A DNA stretch of 64,000 bases from NCBI RefSeq assembly GCF_017562075.2, contig NC_054084.1:10086140-10150139 (forward strand), given 5' to 3'. The translations under genes and the position numbers were made by a program. Shown piece after piece: positions 22,150 to 36,292 of the stretch. Position 1 is the first letter of the stretch. Every line of letters starts with the position of its first letter. The notes beneath the pieces were generated by a model, which made no database searches, was not told where the DNA came from, and was given only the letters and a program-made list of their open reading frames with translations. This DNA is from Anopheles merus. Lineage: Eukaryota; Arthropoda; Insecta; Diptera; Culicidae.

Positions 22150-25100
22150 GTACCCGGCTCCTTCCATGCACCGAAGTGCTTCACCCGGCGGACACAACGC
22201 CCCGATTGACTTTCTCCGGCGCGAGCAATTTGGGCGTACTGGATTGTAGATCATACACGCCACACTGCCATAGACGCTGGTAGATTGTGTGATGTCTGGG
22301 CGAGAAAATTTCGGTATGACCTCGAAACCGGCAAAGCCCCCGCAGGAAAACTCATCCAATTTTTGTGCTTTTGGCTGGGGGTTTTGGTCTGGGAAATGAA
22401 ACGATCGTCGAGCTAAAGACGACTCCAGCGATGGGGCGGTGAAATTGCATCATTAATTCATGCCTGATAGGGTTTGTGCACTCCAGAGAAGGACCTAATT
22501 CGATGAGAGTCTATCCACAGACCCCTAACATACATTGGAAGTTGCAAAAACACAAACCACATCTTGAAAGAATCGTTTCGAGGCGTGGAAGAAAACGTCT
22601 CTCACACCGCAAAAGGGAAATAAAACCCATGTTGACAAGAGATCTTCAGATTGTTCGAGTCAACTTCAATGCTTTTCACCGGTATTGTGTAGCCGGTGTG
22701 TAGACAGTTGGCAGTTACCAGGAAATGGAAAAATCGGAAAAGTAACCATTCAGACCCAGAAGTGTTTCGTACCTGGGTGGATCGTTTTCAATCCGATCTC
22801 GAAATGTAGGTTGAGTTGGTGTTGGTAGCTGTTTGGTAGGGTTCCTTTTCCAAGAGGAACTTCCAAAATGCTCACTTTTTTCCTTCAATGCACTTGAACG
22901 GCGTGTGATTTCCCATTTACTTTAACAGCACTTGAAGCAGCTGCTGCACTACGCCCCACCAAAGGTTTGTCCCAATTTCCGGGACAGTGCGCGCAAAAAA
23001 AAAAAACCGACAGACTGTTCAATCCGCCCATAGCCAATCGGAAGAGTCGGTGGAGTTGATGCTTTTTAGACGAAACAATTTATGCAATCAGTGTGCGCAG
23101 TTTTTTCCCGCCTCTCGGTGGCTTGTGGTTTCTTGTTTTTGTGGCCCCCTTTCCACCGATCCGGTGTTACGACGGGTAGAGATGTTAATAATTACTAAGC
23201 AGTTAATTTGAATGCAGTTTCATCTGTTAGCTATCGTGTTTCCTTTCTTGTCTCTCGTAACTATTAATGTTTAATTGCCCTTTTTCTGCTGTGTGCGGTG
23301 ACAGTTTTCTACTTGGGCAGATTAATTATCGTCTCAATTGGAGCTGTTTTTCACCTAATTTACAGTGCGGCTAATGATGTTCGACGGTTTGTTATCTGCT
23401 TGCATAACCTGACGAGGTTTGTTGTGTATTTTTTGTTCAGTTTTGTACCTTATAATCGTGATCGTGGACCTGTAAAAAAGTGCAACGTGTGCAGCATTAC
23501 GTTACGGAGCAAACAGCAACATCAGCGGAAACTATCTTTCTTGACATGTAACACCGTTTGACCCGTTTCTAACTTCCCAAACAAAAAAAATCCCTTAGCT
23601 AAGCGCAAGTTAAATGTGCTTTTCTGGAGATTTCTTTTTCTTTTAAGGAAAAAACAACATTTGTTAAATGACTGTTGGATTAATTTCCGCCGCACATTAG
23701 ATGTGCTTGCGCGATCAATCTGTTGGCTGTAGATCTTTGTCACAGTTCTGGGTGATCGTCGTGACTTGTCATGCCGTAACACACGTTTCCTTTTTTGTTT
23801 TTGTTGTGGTTGAATATCTCCACTGAGGAAATTGACCATCAAAACAATTGCTTAAAATGCGCCATGTCTTTAGCATGAAATAATAATTGCAACCAAAAGC
23901 GTCTCTAGAATGATGTCATCCCACAGCAGCCACGTTTCACTCACATTAATCCGTGCGTACCCAAAACACTTAATTAGCACCGGAAAACGAGCGGAAAATT
24001 GAAAACTCTGCACCGTGACACATGTTGTGCAAAACATTGGCGACATTCTCCCTCCCCTCGGTGGCTGGAAAGTCGGCCAAACTTTTGCTGCCTGCCATTA
24101 CCGAGTCAGCTTTTTTTTTGGGACAAATTGGCTAAATTGGGCGGCAGAGTGTTAATCCGTGAAGGTCTTTCTTGCTGCCTCGTCGCGGTGCTTTTTCGGG
24201 GGAAAGTATGCTATGCAATTGATGTACGGTAATTATATTATTTTGTAATTTAACATCACAGTGTAGCAGATTGCCCACTACTTGTAGCCTTGCGGTGACA
24301 AATTCCCTTATTTTCTTCTATTTTGTTTTGGTTTGTTTTCGTGTTTTGGAAATTTTTGGAATTTAAAAAGAAATAACTTCATGCTGGCACCAGTATGAGA
24401 CGAATATTGATTCTGATTGTTAACATCAGTTATCTACCTAGCTACGCCACAAAATCAGCTCAAATGAAGCATAATTATAGCCGAGATGGTTCTTTTCTCC
24501 CCTCCATATTTCCCTATTCGGTCCCTTTTTTGACCCAAACCCTGATTTCGCTGTTTGCCGAGGGTCCGTTACTTCCGGCCGGATGATTCAGGAGGGCCCG
24601 TGTTTCGAGCCGGATCGAGCCGCATATGCAGCTAAATTTAAAACACATCCTTTCCATCTTCCGGGGTGCTTCCGATTGCGACACACACACGCACACACAC
24701 AAAACAGTAATGCTTTCTTGCCCATGAGGGAAGGTTTAACTGTCGTTTACCTAAAAATAAACAAATAAATACCGGTGAGTGTGTGTCTGGGTCTCGGTTT
24801 CCCGATCGACCTTTTTTCTCATTCCTCCTGTGTCGTTCAATATCCGGTTCGATGAGCATTTGCTCAATCAATGCCCCTCGGTCGGAATGCATGAGGTAGA
24901 TATAGGAAGATAGGGAGAAAAAACGGATTCTCTACAGACCGTTGACATACCTGGAACAACACTGTCAGCCAACAAGTAAGGTTTGATCACACTTTATTGC
25001 GTGCCCGTTGCACAATACGGGTAGGTGTGAGGATGATGTGTAGTTAATTTTGGCACTACCGTAAGGTAATAGGAAATTTGTTCCTATTCAGAGAGTTTGT

Positions 25101-25420
25101 CTCTGAGAATGTTCTTCTCCGACGCTGCGTGGGAAATGTTACGATCGCGCTGGTCTCCTACCCTGTCGGCACGCGTTTGAACCTTCCCCGACAGAATGTG
25201 AGGAATTTTAAAGTGAATTAATCCTATCAACGGAAAATCGAGCACCATACGGGTGAGATTATTGTCCACATGGTGTGAGACCGCCACAGGTTTGGAGGTA
25301 TTTTTTCAATAATCCAACTAAAAATGTAATTTCAACTTTGTGTCCAAATGACGATCCACAACAACCAAACGGCTCCGATACGATTTCAACTTTCTAATGC
25401 AGCTGCACAAAAGGGTCTTT

Positions 25421-25442
25421 GCTGCTGCTGCTGCTGCTGCTC
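25421..25442. repeat. (CTG)n repeat
   Basis: Seven perfect GCT/CTG units in non-coding sequence. Comparable CTG/CAG runs occur at 20408-20428, 26530-26552, 38397-38421, 48205-48223, 51008-51028 and 63417-63435. Confidence 0.95.
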
Positions 25443-28400
25443 AGGAGTCGGGTGGGTCGTCAATTATTTTGGAATTAAAAGATCATTAAACAGCTTCCAC
25501 CGCACGAAAACACGACCGATGTTCTTTGTTTTCGGGGGCTTTTTTCACGTTTTTATTCCTCAAACCCTGCCTGCCACATGGTTGGATGTTTTATAATAAT
25601 CATAATTGATTGAATTAATTCATAATTATATTCTGGGATGATATTTTTTGCCATGTTAATGATACACAAAGTGAATGTTTTGGTGCTTTTCGTGTTTTTT
25701 TACGGACCATCGTGTTGCTTAAAACAATTTCAACGGTTTTTCGCGGGTATTTTTCGTCCATTCTCAACATTAAGAAAAGCCAAATTTGTTTTTTTGCCAA
25801 AGCCTTTGTTTGTAGAAAAACATTTCATCATACATAAGTTTAACTGCCTCAAACTTTTATTCTCTGTTCTGGTCTATGAGCTTTACGAGTTTTAGCCTAA
25901 ACAAACGGACCTTAAATATGCCATTTTATTACGCACAATAAACTGGAAAAAACAAGAGATTGAGATAGCTTTTAATGTTTGCCCTTTTTACCTTACGTAA
26001 TGAGCTCATTTCTACCTCATCTGTACCATCTTGCATATATTTTTTTATTTCGCTCCCCGTCGTGATCGCGACGTGTCTTTAGCTGCCACTATCTACATGC
26101 ATTAACTCCCAAGCACAACATGGAACTGCACTGCAAATGGAACCTCAATACCTTAGCCACGAGCGGATTAATAATATTATTTCTTTAAACCCCTACTCAT
26201 ATCTGTACTTGTTGTAGCTTGTAATGAGTCTCCTCATCTTCTTCTGCAGCTCACCTTTTTGCGTGCGTGTAATAAGATGAGCCCCAGTTTCCTTTCCCGC
26301 ATTACCGATATTATTGTTCGCATGAAAAGATTATTAGTACCGCTCATCAAAATCCGCACTGTAATACGACCCTTTCGACACCTTTTCATCACCACCACAC
26401 AACACGCTCGAACGGGAATGGGGGATTTTCCACGTCCAGGTCCACGTTTGCATCTGCATCTCCCAGCAAGCGCGGCCGCAGTGGATGAAATAATGATGCA
26501 ATGAAGCACATGATTGACCGTAATAATGATTGCTGCTGCTGCTGCTGCTGCTTCCAACGCCAGAGATCAACCGCGTCCATCTGTGTATATATGTGCAGCC
26601 CCCATATGTGTGTGTTGGTGTCTACATATGCAGCAGAGGCGTTTGCAGGAAAATCACATTTGCCGCGTGCTTGATACGCTAGATTACGGACAATTTCGCT
26701 TCCGTACTTCGATCCGCAGCACACAAAAAAACCCACTCTAGGGGGAGTGTTTCTGCAGAAGAAAAGAGGGAAAACAGGGAGAAAGAAGCACACAAAATTG
26801 AATCCATCGATCGATTGGATGGTACACCGTCGCTGAAGAACGTTGGAGAAGTCGGAGGAAAACTCCGGGAGTTGATTTAAGCTCTGGAGGGTTCGGTTGG
26901 CGCTCGCCCCATGAAGCTGCAGTGGCCTGGAACATGCGGTTTTCCACACCGTTGGTGTGGTTGGGATTTTTGTTTTGCTCACGGAGCTAACGGAGGGTTT
27001 GTTTCGTTGCAGTTTCATTTGCCACGGGCGCGCTAGTCAGAAGCTGTCGTGTTTCTTACGGTTAATTGATCGAAGCGATGAGATTTTAATTAGCATTTGT
27101 TTGTGTGTTTTTTTTACCATCGTTTAAACGTCTTAAGATCTTGACAGCAAGTTTCATGTAATATCTGAGAATTGAAAATGTGTTTTTGTACACGTTAAGG
27201 ATGCACTACATTTCAAGGAAATTGTACTCCAAACAGGGCATTATTCTTCACCAGGTCTATTTGCTTTCCAATACCCACAAACGTGTCTATCTATTTTTTC
27301 TGATTTTTCTTACTATTTCAACCTCCCACCGCTCGAACCGTGTACCGTTAATCAACCCAACTATCCAGGGTGTAAACAGATTATGAGGTGTGTGCAAATG
27401 GACAAACATTCACCGCACCGCGCATAAGAAGACTCGCAGATAGCACATTCTTGCGCCCGAGCACTTCGACTACGAATTGCTCGTGTAGGCGTCCCGGTGA
27501 CCCGGCACAAACAGACAAATCGCTGTTCGTTAGCACACGCTCATCTGTGCATAGCATGCATGCACCTTCACAAATCACTGATAAGAACGCCAAACCCCTT
27601 TCCTAAAAAATAAACCTACAATCCACAGAACCAGAGCAAACAGTTCTAGGGCAGACAAACAGTTGTCGTGCGTGCCGGGGTACTTGTAGGTGAGGTTTAG
27701 AGAGCGCTAGGAAATGGTCTCCAATTTGAGGGTTTTTTGAGCTGCAATGCGTTACACCATTTCCTCTTTTCCATCCGCCTGGGTGTGCGTTGGATGCATA
27801 TTCTATCTGCACGTTGTTACAATTAATTTAGACCCGCTGCTGCGGGGACGGCATATCCCTTGACACAGCTGCTGCTGCGTATGCTGCCATAATCGCTTCT
27901 GCCTCCACGTCGCTCTTTCTCTGTAGCGGCATTTCACCACCTTCTCGCCTCGCCTATTCGACTGTAAAGCAAAGGCATTATCGCTGCACTGCACACTGTT
28001 GCCAGCCAATAATGAGCCATGTGCGGAACGGTAATGATTCAGCATAGGGGTTGTAATGACCAAGGCGTGAAGCGAAAAGAGCCGCCGAGTTGGCCGGCAG
28101 AGTCTCGGCCAAGAAAATCAACCGGCGATGCTGGGGATTGGTCTCCGGGCGTCATATCACACCCGGTGCAAACCGCTGTGGCACTCCTGAGGGGAAACGA
28201 TCAGTAAATTATCATATTAACAAGAGCCGTACATTGCAGCGAACGATACGCCGTAGAGCGTGTGTGTGTTTGCTAATGGCTGCTACACTGCTTTCCTGGT
28301 TGAAGTTGTTGGAGAACGGTTTGTTGTACGCCTTTTGGGTCCAAGATTCTAGGCCATACGCCCATACGATCGTACGGGCCCCGTAGGTTGGGGAGTTTGG

Positions 28401-29461
28401 AATGCACTCACCAAGACTTCCTGCTGAGGGGTAGTGTGGTACAGATTTGGAGCATCGCTTTCGCCCGCCGACTAACGCCCTCTTGTGGTGAAAATTTTTT
28501 ATTTGTTCATACACACCATAAACCCTGCTCTGGAAGACATGGAAATAAGGCGGAAAAAGGCAAACTCCCAGCGGTCACAAAACAAATGAGTACGGCACCG
28601 GAGGTGCTCTTTTAATAAGAATTCAACTCCAATGCCCAAGTGTGAGCAGGCGGGATTCCTTCGACCGAGCTCGTCGTCTCAAGGGGAAAATCTGTGCCCG
28701 GAACCAAGGGTCCCTTTTCAATGTAGGCTATTTATTTTTCGCCCTTTACACATCGTAGCGTGTAGGAGCAATTGATAGTATTCGTTCAGTCATTCGTTAG
28801 CACGATAGCGCGGCAATAGTAGGCGCGAGAACCTCCAGAACTCCTGAATGCTCCAGAAGAGACCGCTCCCTACAACAAAGCACGCTTTTATCTTGCATTC
28901 TATCACGGCTGGATGTCGGTTCGCGTATCGGGAGAGTTCCGCTTTGGATGGTTTATCGGGGCACATAAGTTCTTCCTGCTGCGTGAAGGCTTCCCTTGTT
29001 CGCAGAGCTTTGATTAGACATCGGAAAGAGCATTTAATAATGGCATGGCAGTTGGCGGACCTGTGTGTACTTTTAATCCACACACTTCAGTGAAGGGATC
29101 CGGGTTTCAATTTTCCAGCAAAAAATAGCGCAAACCCCAGCCCTATATAATCATCACCTACTCTGACACGATTAATCATCATCATCATCGTGCACTTTGG
29201 CGAGCGCTGCATTGTTGTGCAGAAGAAGCAACGAAAGATCCCGTTTCTTTCCTTTTTTTTGCAGGCCGGATATGAGCGCTCGATCGACATACAGCATACG
29301 TGCTGGTCGATAATCGCTGTCCAGGCAAAAATTTATATTCCACGTACGGGTTGGCAAGATGAAAGCATGTTCCCTTTTTGCATGGTGAAGGTGTCCAACC
29401 TGCTCCGCTCTGACACGTTCCACGGTTGCACCTTTTGCACCGCTGCATCCACTCACTCCCG

Positions 29462-29494
29462 GTCGTCGTCTTCGTCGTCGTCATCATCGTCGTC
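29462..29494. repeat. (TCG/TCA)n trinucleotide repeat
   Basis: An imperfect run of TCG, TCT and TCA units. In the plus-strand frame that follows the acceptor at 29264 it would encode a polyserine tract of eleven residues. Confidence 0.9.
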
Positions 29495-32400
29495 CCGGCT
29501 GAGCCGTTGTTAATTGAACATTATTGATTTGCATCGCTCGCCCGGATCGGTTGGACGCGTCACATCGCGCACGGTTCTGTTCAGCCGTAACTAATGGCCT
29601 ACCCCGGAGCCTCCGGAATCGTGTAGCGAGAAGCTGATTCACCATCGTCATCCTCTATCTGACTGGCCTTGGCCGTGAATAGATTATTTTACACGTCTCC
29701 CTGCCCTTTTTTATTATTATTATTCTTCCCATCGTTCCATCCGTTCCATACGTACACGTTAGTCGACGAAAAGGCTCCCTTCGTGATCGGGAAAGAACAT
29801 CGCACTATTTTTAGCTACCAAGTGAGAACTTCTCTGCTAGAGCCTCCAAGCGTGCTATTTAACATATTTCGTCTACGGAGAGATGATGGCAGATGGATGC
29901 ATACCGAATCGCTGCATCCAATTCGATCGTTGCCCGGCGGATTCCACCGAGCTGCCCATCATCGTGGGATTACGATTGGAGTTCAGAATTTTTTAGCAGC
30001 GTCATCTCGCTTCAAACTATCTCTTGGGAGCCTCGATGCCAAAGTTGAGCAGGGGAACGAAATCGCTCCATGCTTTCGAGAAGCGAAACATTCTTACGCC
30101 TCCATGAAGCATTTAACGTTTTGTGAAGGCTGTTTTTTCCTAAGCATAATGATTGTTTCCCATATTCTTAGCATCACCAACTAGGCACTAACTAAGAGTT
30201 CACAAGTTGATTTGCAGCAACCTTCCCAGCCTCCCCAGGTTGTGCGAACACGGATGGAAAGGTGTCGCTTTTGGGGTTTGGGCTGGTGTTTTGGTGTCAC
30301 CGTCACCCCACGAAAAAAACGGTGATCTGTACACGCCCGTTACACGCACTGTGGCGCGGTGGGAGCCACGCCGAGTTGTCATTTATGTGCGACTAAATGG
30401 ATTAATGTATCTAGCGGCCTTCCAACCGGCCACTACTTCCTGGGTCGAGATAATTTCGGGCAGAACCAGCCACATACCTCTTTACTGTCGCATTATACTG
30501 CTGCACGAGCGCGGGTAACGAGCGAGTCCGACATCAAGATCTTGTGCTGGGGAGGGGGGACTTTGTGTCGCGGCCTAGTTGCGGTTTTTAGTCGGAAGTG
30601 TTATCAAGCACGCGTCTGGCACCGGCGGGGCGTCATCTTTATTGTTCGTCAACGGCTAGCAGTACTGGTTTGTAAAATTATGACCCTCTTTTTTGCGGAA
30701 AACCATGGGTTAATTAGATTCCTAGATGTTCTAGTTTATGGCTTACCAAGCTGCCGGTCCGTGCTGCAGTTCCCTTAAGTATCGTGTGGTGTGGAAGCGG
30801 TCCAGGTGATCGATCGAGCTCTGCCCACCTGAGCGATATCTTGGACAACGACAACCACCATGATAAAGCAGGTGACATTCCCCTCATTCCGGGGGCTTAA
30901 AGACTCACCTGTACCGTTGCCGGCCTCTCCTCATTTGCATACCAGCAGGGATGAAAGTCAATCTTGAAGAAAGTATCCACTTCAAGACCACTCAAGAAAT
31001 GGATAGATTTGTTTATCGAAAACAGTTCGAAGAGATATATTCATGGTGCCGATGGTTTGTTTTCCTCGAACACAAAAACTCCCTTCTTTGAGGCCTCTTG
31101 TACAGGAACGGTGCTTCTGACAGGCATCGAGTGGGTTTTCAATCGGCCGTTACAGTTATTGATGTGTTGTGGGTTTAAATTTCATCGGAAAACTGCTTTA
31201 CATAGGATTCATGTTAGGGGGCTGGAGATGAGCTTACCCGCGCGGGTGAGATTGATTTTGATGACGTTTACACTTCACACTAGATGCTGTAACGGGTTTG
31301 ATTTAAATATAAATACTTCATTAGCACAACAAGTGGGCCCTTTCGCTCACCGTGTGTCTGTGTGTGTGTCGGTCAGCAGCTGCATCTCTTCCAATCGGAA
31401 GAGAGCTAATAAGCTCCTTAAGGTACAACATCACGAACGAGCGTTGGAATGACGTTTTGGGGGTAGGAATAAATTATAATCGGTAAATTGTTTTCTAATC
31501 CTCCCAAAAATAGGCAATCGTTTTGTTTTCCCAATATCCAAACATGCAGCATTTACATAATAATATAATGCTTTTCGTAAGACAGGGGTTAAAGCGAGAT
31601 ACCCAAACGGATGTGGCAGTAAACTATTCTATCGAAATAATCAAGCCAAATCACAAACTTCCTGTTTCTGAACATCTCCAACTCCAATTCCGAACATCGG
31701 TGCGGTGAATCCTCCAATTTTGATCAATTATTTATGTTGCTTGTTTGCTTGTTTTGATTGCCGTTGACCTCGCGTGCTGGACGGCCTAGACGGCCCTTCT
31801 TCTAGGCAATTAGTTCCACCTCACTAGGGGAAAATGATGAATGCATTGACAAAGGTCCTCTCCATAATTCCAGTCTGCAGACGTGCAGCAGGTGAAGTCA
31901 CACCACACCACCATTCTGGAAATAATAAATACGAAATTATGATTGCCACAGCTCGATCGATCAATTATGGATGCAAAGGTTGACCAGGGTCCAGGGTTTT
32001 GATCGATCGCGGACACACAGCCATCGGATTCGATTTGGTCCGAATCGATCGTTATCGTGTATCTGATTTGGGGTGGGCGGACGGAGGGCTTTTATTGATA
32101 GACGAAATCAATGTCATCGGTGACGTGTACGGGGTGCAGTACACAGTAACAGTAAACTCCACGCTATCGACAGTTGGCACATCGTTGGAATGCATTCCGT
32201 TTATTGATGAGCTTTCGAACGGAGAATGGCGTGAATGTGTGTGTGTGTGTGTGCGTGTTAGATAAGTGCGAAGAGTTTGCTAAGCGGAAAGCCAAAACGG
32301 CAACTCATCGGCAAGGCGTACCTCAAAGTCAGTGTCTGGACCGATTTGGAGCAATTCACTAGTGTAACCACTAGCGCTAGTAAAAGAAAAACAATCTAAA

Positions 32401-35400
32401 GGTTGGAAAACGCAGCAAGGGGGTAAAACGCTCATAAGTGTAAAATGTAATAGCCGTTGAGTGTAAACCGATTGAGCAGAAACAGTTAGCTATCGACGGT
32501 GTTGGTCGTGATAGCGGGCCCGCGAAATTGTTCTCGCGGTTAGTACCAGCCGTTACCGTTTTAGCGTTCGTCGGCGGATGTAGGAAAACGCGCACACGCT
32601 TTCAATCAACAGCGCAGTGCGATAAAACCCGCAAACCACACACTTTAAGTGCACGATTAATAGCTTCGCGAGAAATAACCGCAAATGGAAGAAAAACAGG
32701 CTCTAAAATCGAGAAAATCTAACTAACTAACTGCATTATTCTGTACGCTAAAGTGTCTCATTCTGGTCCACCATAAAGGGGGCGGGGAGTATTACCACAG
32801 GGGAGCAAACAATGGAGGTGGCGAGATTTGACGCACCCCGACCGTAACAACAACCCAGGTGCCAGGTAGCTCTGGCTGCTCCCAAAATGCGCCCGTTAAT
32901 TCGTTAATATGTGCTGTTTTTCTTTTCTTCACCTGCGTGATTTCTTTCAACAGCCCTGTCCGATAACCATCTGTGGTCGGTTTTTGGGAAACATTTAAGG
33001 GGTACAGTTATCTCTCCGCATCGCCCTGCTATGATCGATTGGTTTGCGATCGATCGGATTGCTTTGATAGGTGAGAGGCTTCAGAGATATACACACTACA
33101 ACGCAGAGAGACGGGAAAAAACATGCCACACAAAACATGGCCACCGAGAGAACGGGGCTCTAATTGATTGCAGGCCCCATTGTGGGTAAGATGAATCGTG
33201 AGAAGAGACCGTGGCCACCGTAACAGATCAAAAAGTGACGGATTGCAATCGATTGTTTGGTGTGCTGGTTGGTATAGGTGTGTTTTGAAAATAGGTTGCG
33301 TCACGAGTGCACTAGTCTTGAGAGTTTTTGTTTGCAAAATACCTTGATGAAGTCTAAGAACACTCTTTTTCTGCGTTAGAGACTGCAGGCTGTCGCTGTA
33401 GGAAATAATTGTTTAATTCCTCCTGCTGTGTGGGATGGATTTATCCGATCGATGGTGACGATTCTATCTGTCCTTCTAGTTCTCGATCACGAATGCAAAT
33501 CCCCATGGTGCTGGTGTGGTCTAAAAATGGTCTCATGCTCTTAGTGATGATGTACGATTTGACGCGTAATGAACTGCCAGGGGGGGTTTGATACGTTGGT
33601 GGTTCCAAATATCCCAATGGCGCCGACATTCACACTCCGATTGGCCGTCCAAGGAGCTGGAGAGATGAAATGTGTGATTTACGCGAGTGGGAATGGAGAT
33701 TTAATCCGGTAGCAGGCTCTTACGACTTCATTTGCCCACCTTAAAGACTTCCATTTTTGTTGCCACAATTAAACGCCTGTCGCTACCACTGTTCACCTTG
33801 ACACGAGGAATTAATTTGTACAGGGATTTACATTTTTAAGAAAACCGTTTACAGGCCTAGACAGCTTCTTTTTGCTATTTCAGATCACAGCTAGAAGATA
33901 ACTGTCAGCTCGGCTACATTTTGTGCTGGAGGACGAAACGAAACGATCAATCTGGTGTGAAATTCGAAACACTTTGTTCGTGTCAAAAGGTCGTTTACTT
34001 ACAAGGTGCTAACAAGATCGTCTACCCAGTGTCAGTTGTAGAATGATCGCTTCCTAGCAGCACATCTTCAGACGGTGCCATTTGCCGAAATGTAAAACAG
34101 TGCGCCACAAACCACTTCCGTACTCGATCTCGCGGCCTTCGAGATGATCCACTTCAATGGCACACGCTTGATCGCATTTCGGATGCCACTTTACTCCACT
34201 TTCGAAATTCGAACCCAATCATGGTCAAGGTGTGTTGCTGCCTTGGCGGCGGTGGTGGTGGTCCACAAATGCACAACACAACCACTAGGCAAACAGAAGA
34301 AATAAAAAAAAACGCTAACAACTGGCCAATGAACTGACGCGCGGGTGCTGGTGGGCGCCTTTACCCAACCATATCCGTTCGATATCTACTGAATACCGAT
34401 GCGGGCGCGGGTTTATAGTGGCACCTTCTCGTAACTCAGTCAAGTTCAGCAACGATCATGCGCATCATCGCACACAGCGCCATAAAGAGCGCCTCCTCCC
34501 CCTGAAAGAATGGATCGGGGTGAGCTAGTTTTCGCCCAACTCACCCATCGTGGTTTGTTTGATTTGTTTGTTTAGGTACGATCAACTGATCTTCTCGATA
34601 CTGGGCTGATCGCCCCATCCCAGCACCCCGATGTGTAGTGCACGCGGGTGTCGAATGAATTGGGTTAGGTTTAATGCTTAGTTAGTTTGGTTTCCGTTTC
34701 GTTTTCCGAAGTTGCGCTTCCGATTTGCTTCCAGCTGGATCTTGCACCTCCATTAGGTACGCAATGCATGAGAAGCAATCTATCTTTACCGCACGGGGAA
34801 ATGAAGTTTGTTGTGTTGGGCGAAAGTTGAACGAATTGTGTGTAATTCACTGACACATTTGTTTGTCTATTGTGTGTACATTTCCCTCCTTCTGGGAAGT
34901 ATGATGTTCTGTGTAGCGAATGAAGCGAGCGCGTTCGGTGATCGATCGGTAGCATTAATCCTGGTCACGGCACCAGACATTATTCGCTTCAATAACGACG
35001 TTCTCAAGCCATCAGCAAACAGCGCTTGATTCTCGATAATTAGTTAAGTACCTTCGAACGTACATGGTCGGCTTAAGGTCTCATCGGTTAGGCCACTTTC
35101 CAATAAACTCCCTCCCAGTCAGGTGCTACTGCTCACGCTGGGAGAAAACGTGTCTTTCACACCAATGATTCCCCGACTTGCGACTAATTTCAACGCACGC
35201 ACTCACCTTCGTACAATGTTAGCTCATTGGCAGCTAAGTGGTCACCGTGAAGTTTGCTATGTATCTATTCTTTCACCCGAGCACTCACAACTTCCGCTCT
35301 TTCACCCGACACAGGAGAAGCGTTTGCTGGCGCGCATCATCTTTACTCCCCTCCGTTACCCACGACCTTACACTTGTCCGCATATCCGCATTTTGACGCC

Positions 35401-36275
35401 GTTCACATCCGCAATTGTACGCCCGATTGTACGCTAATGGAGAGCACTACAAGATGCACACACCGACTGTTGCGGCGCACGCTGCGAAAGTGGTAGTCTG
35501 TCATTGAGGCTCGGTCTCTTGCCGAGCGTACCCCTGCGAGTGGAAGCTCGCTCGCTCAATGGAGAAGAGCTGTGGTGCTCCGAAAACCAATTAATCTTTA
35601 CCGTGATTGAGCTGGCGGTCGGATGCGGTCGTTTGGTGCGTGTTTTTGGGAGATTGAAGCGCAGTAGACGACGAACCCTTGCCCACTTAATGGTGCGCAA
35701 TCTGCCTACGGATGACCCTCATTACGGGGATCCGTATGCATGGAAGTGTCCGCCGGAGAGCGGATGTGTTAATTGGACAGCCATAACCATTTGCTGGGCC
35801 AGTCTTATTTCATCCCCTCCGGTCCTATTCCTCTGAAAATAAAAGATGAGATTTGCCTCCGCGCGCAGGGAGTCCTTGATTGAAGTTTTCTCCTGAAAAG
35901 TAACGAAGGTTGCGTTTGTGTGTTCAAATGTCTGCTCATTTGGTTCATGTGTAATGTTGCTTAACTACACGTACCGTTGAGTTTTCAGAAATCATTACAT
36001 GGCACAGGCACGTCGTGTTCTAGAATGCATGAAAAACGGTACCACTGCGTATGATCTGAAGCTAGACGATCTTTCCTTACCTGTCATTGTGGGCAGGGCC
36101 ACTTGACTATTTTGAGCGGTGGTTCTTGTTAATGGACCCGCAGGCCACCGGCACTCCAGTGTCCAGATAAGCCCTAGATTGCGCAATCGACGCTCTTCCT
36201 CCGCGCTCCGAAAGAAAGCACACTCAATTCGGGCAATTAAGGAAGTGGACATAACTGTCCACTGGTCGTTTGTTT

Positions 36276-36292
36276 CCCCCCCCCCCCCCCCC
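36276..36292. repeat. Poly-C homopolymer, 17 bases
   Basis: An uninterrupted run of 17 C flanked by T-rich sequence. Its length is probably not reliable in a consensus assembly. Confidence 0.95.

Noticed and set aside
29669..30184. A 171-codon plus-strand frame with a hydrophobic start
   Set aside because: The hydrophobic start comes from a T-rich run with TTA repeats; nothing downstream resembles a known protein.
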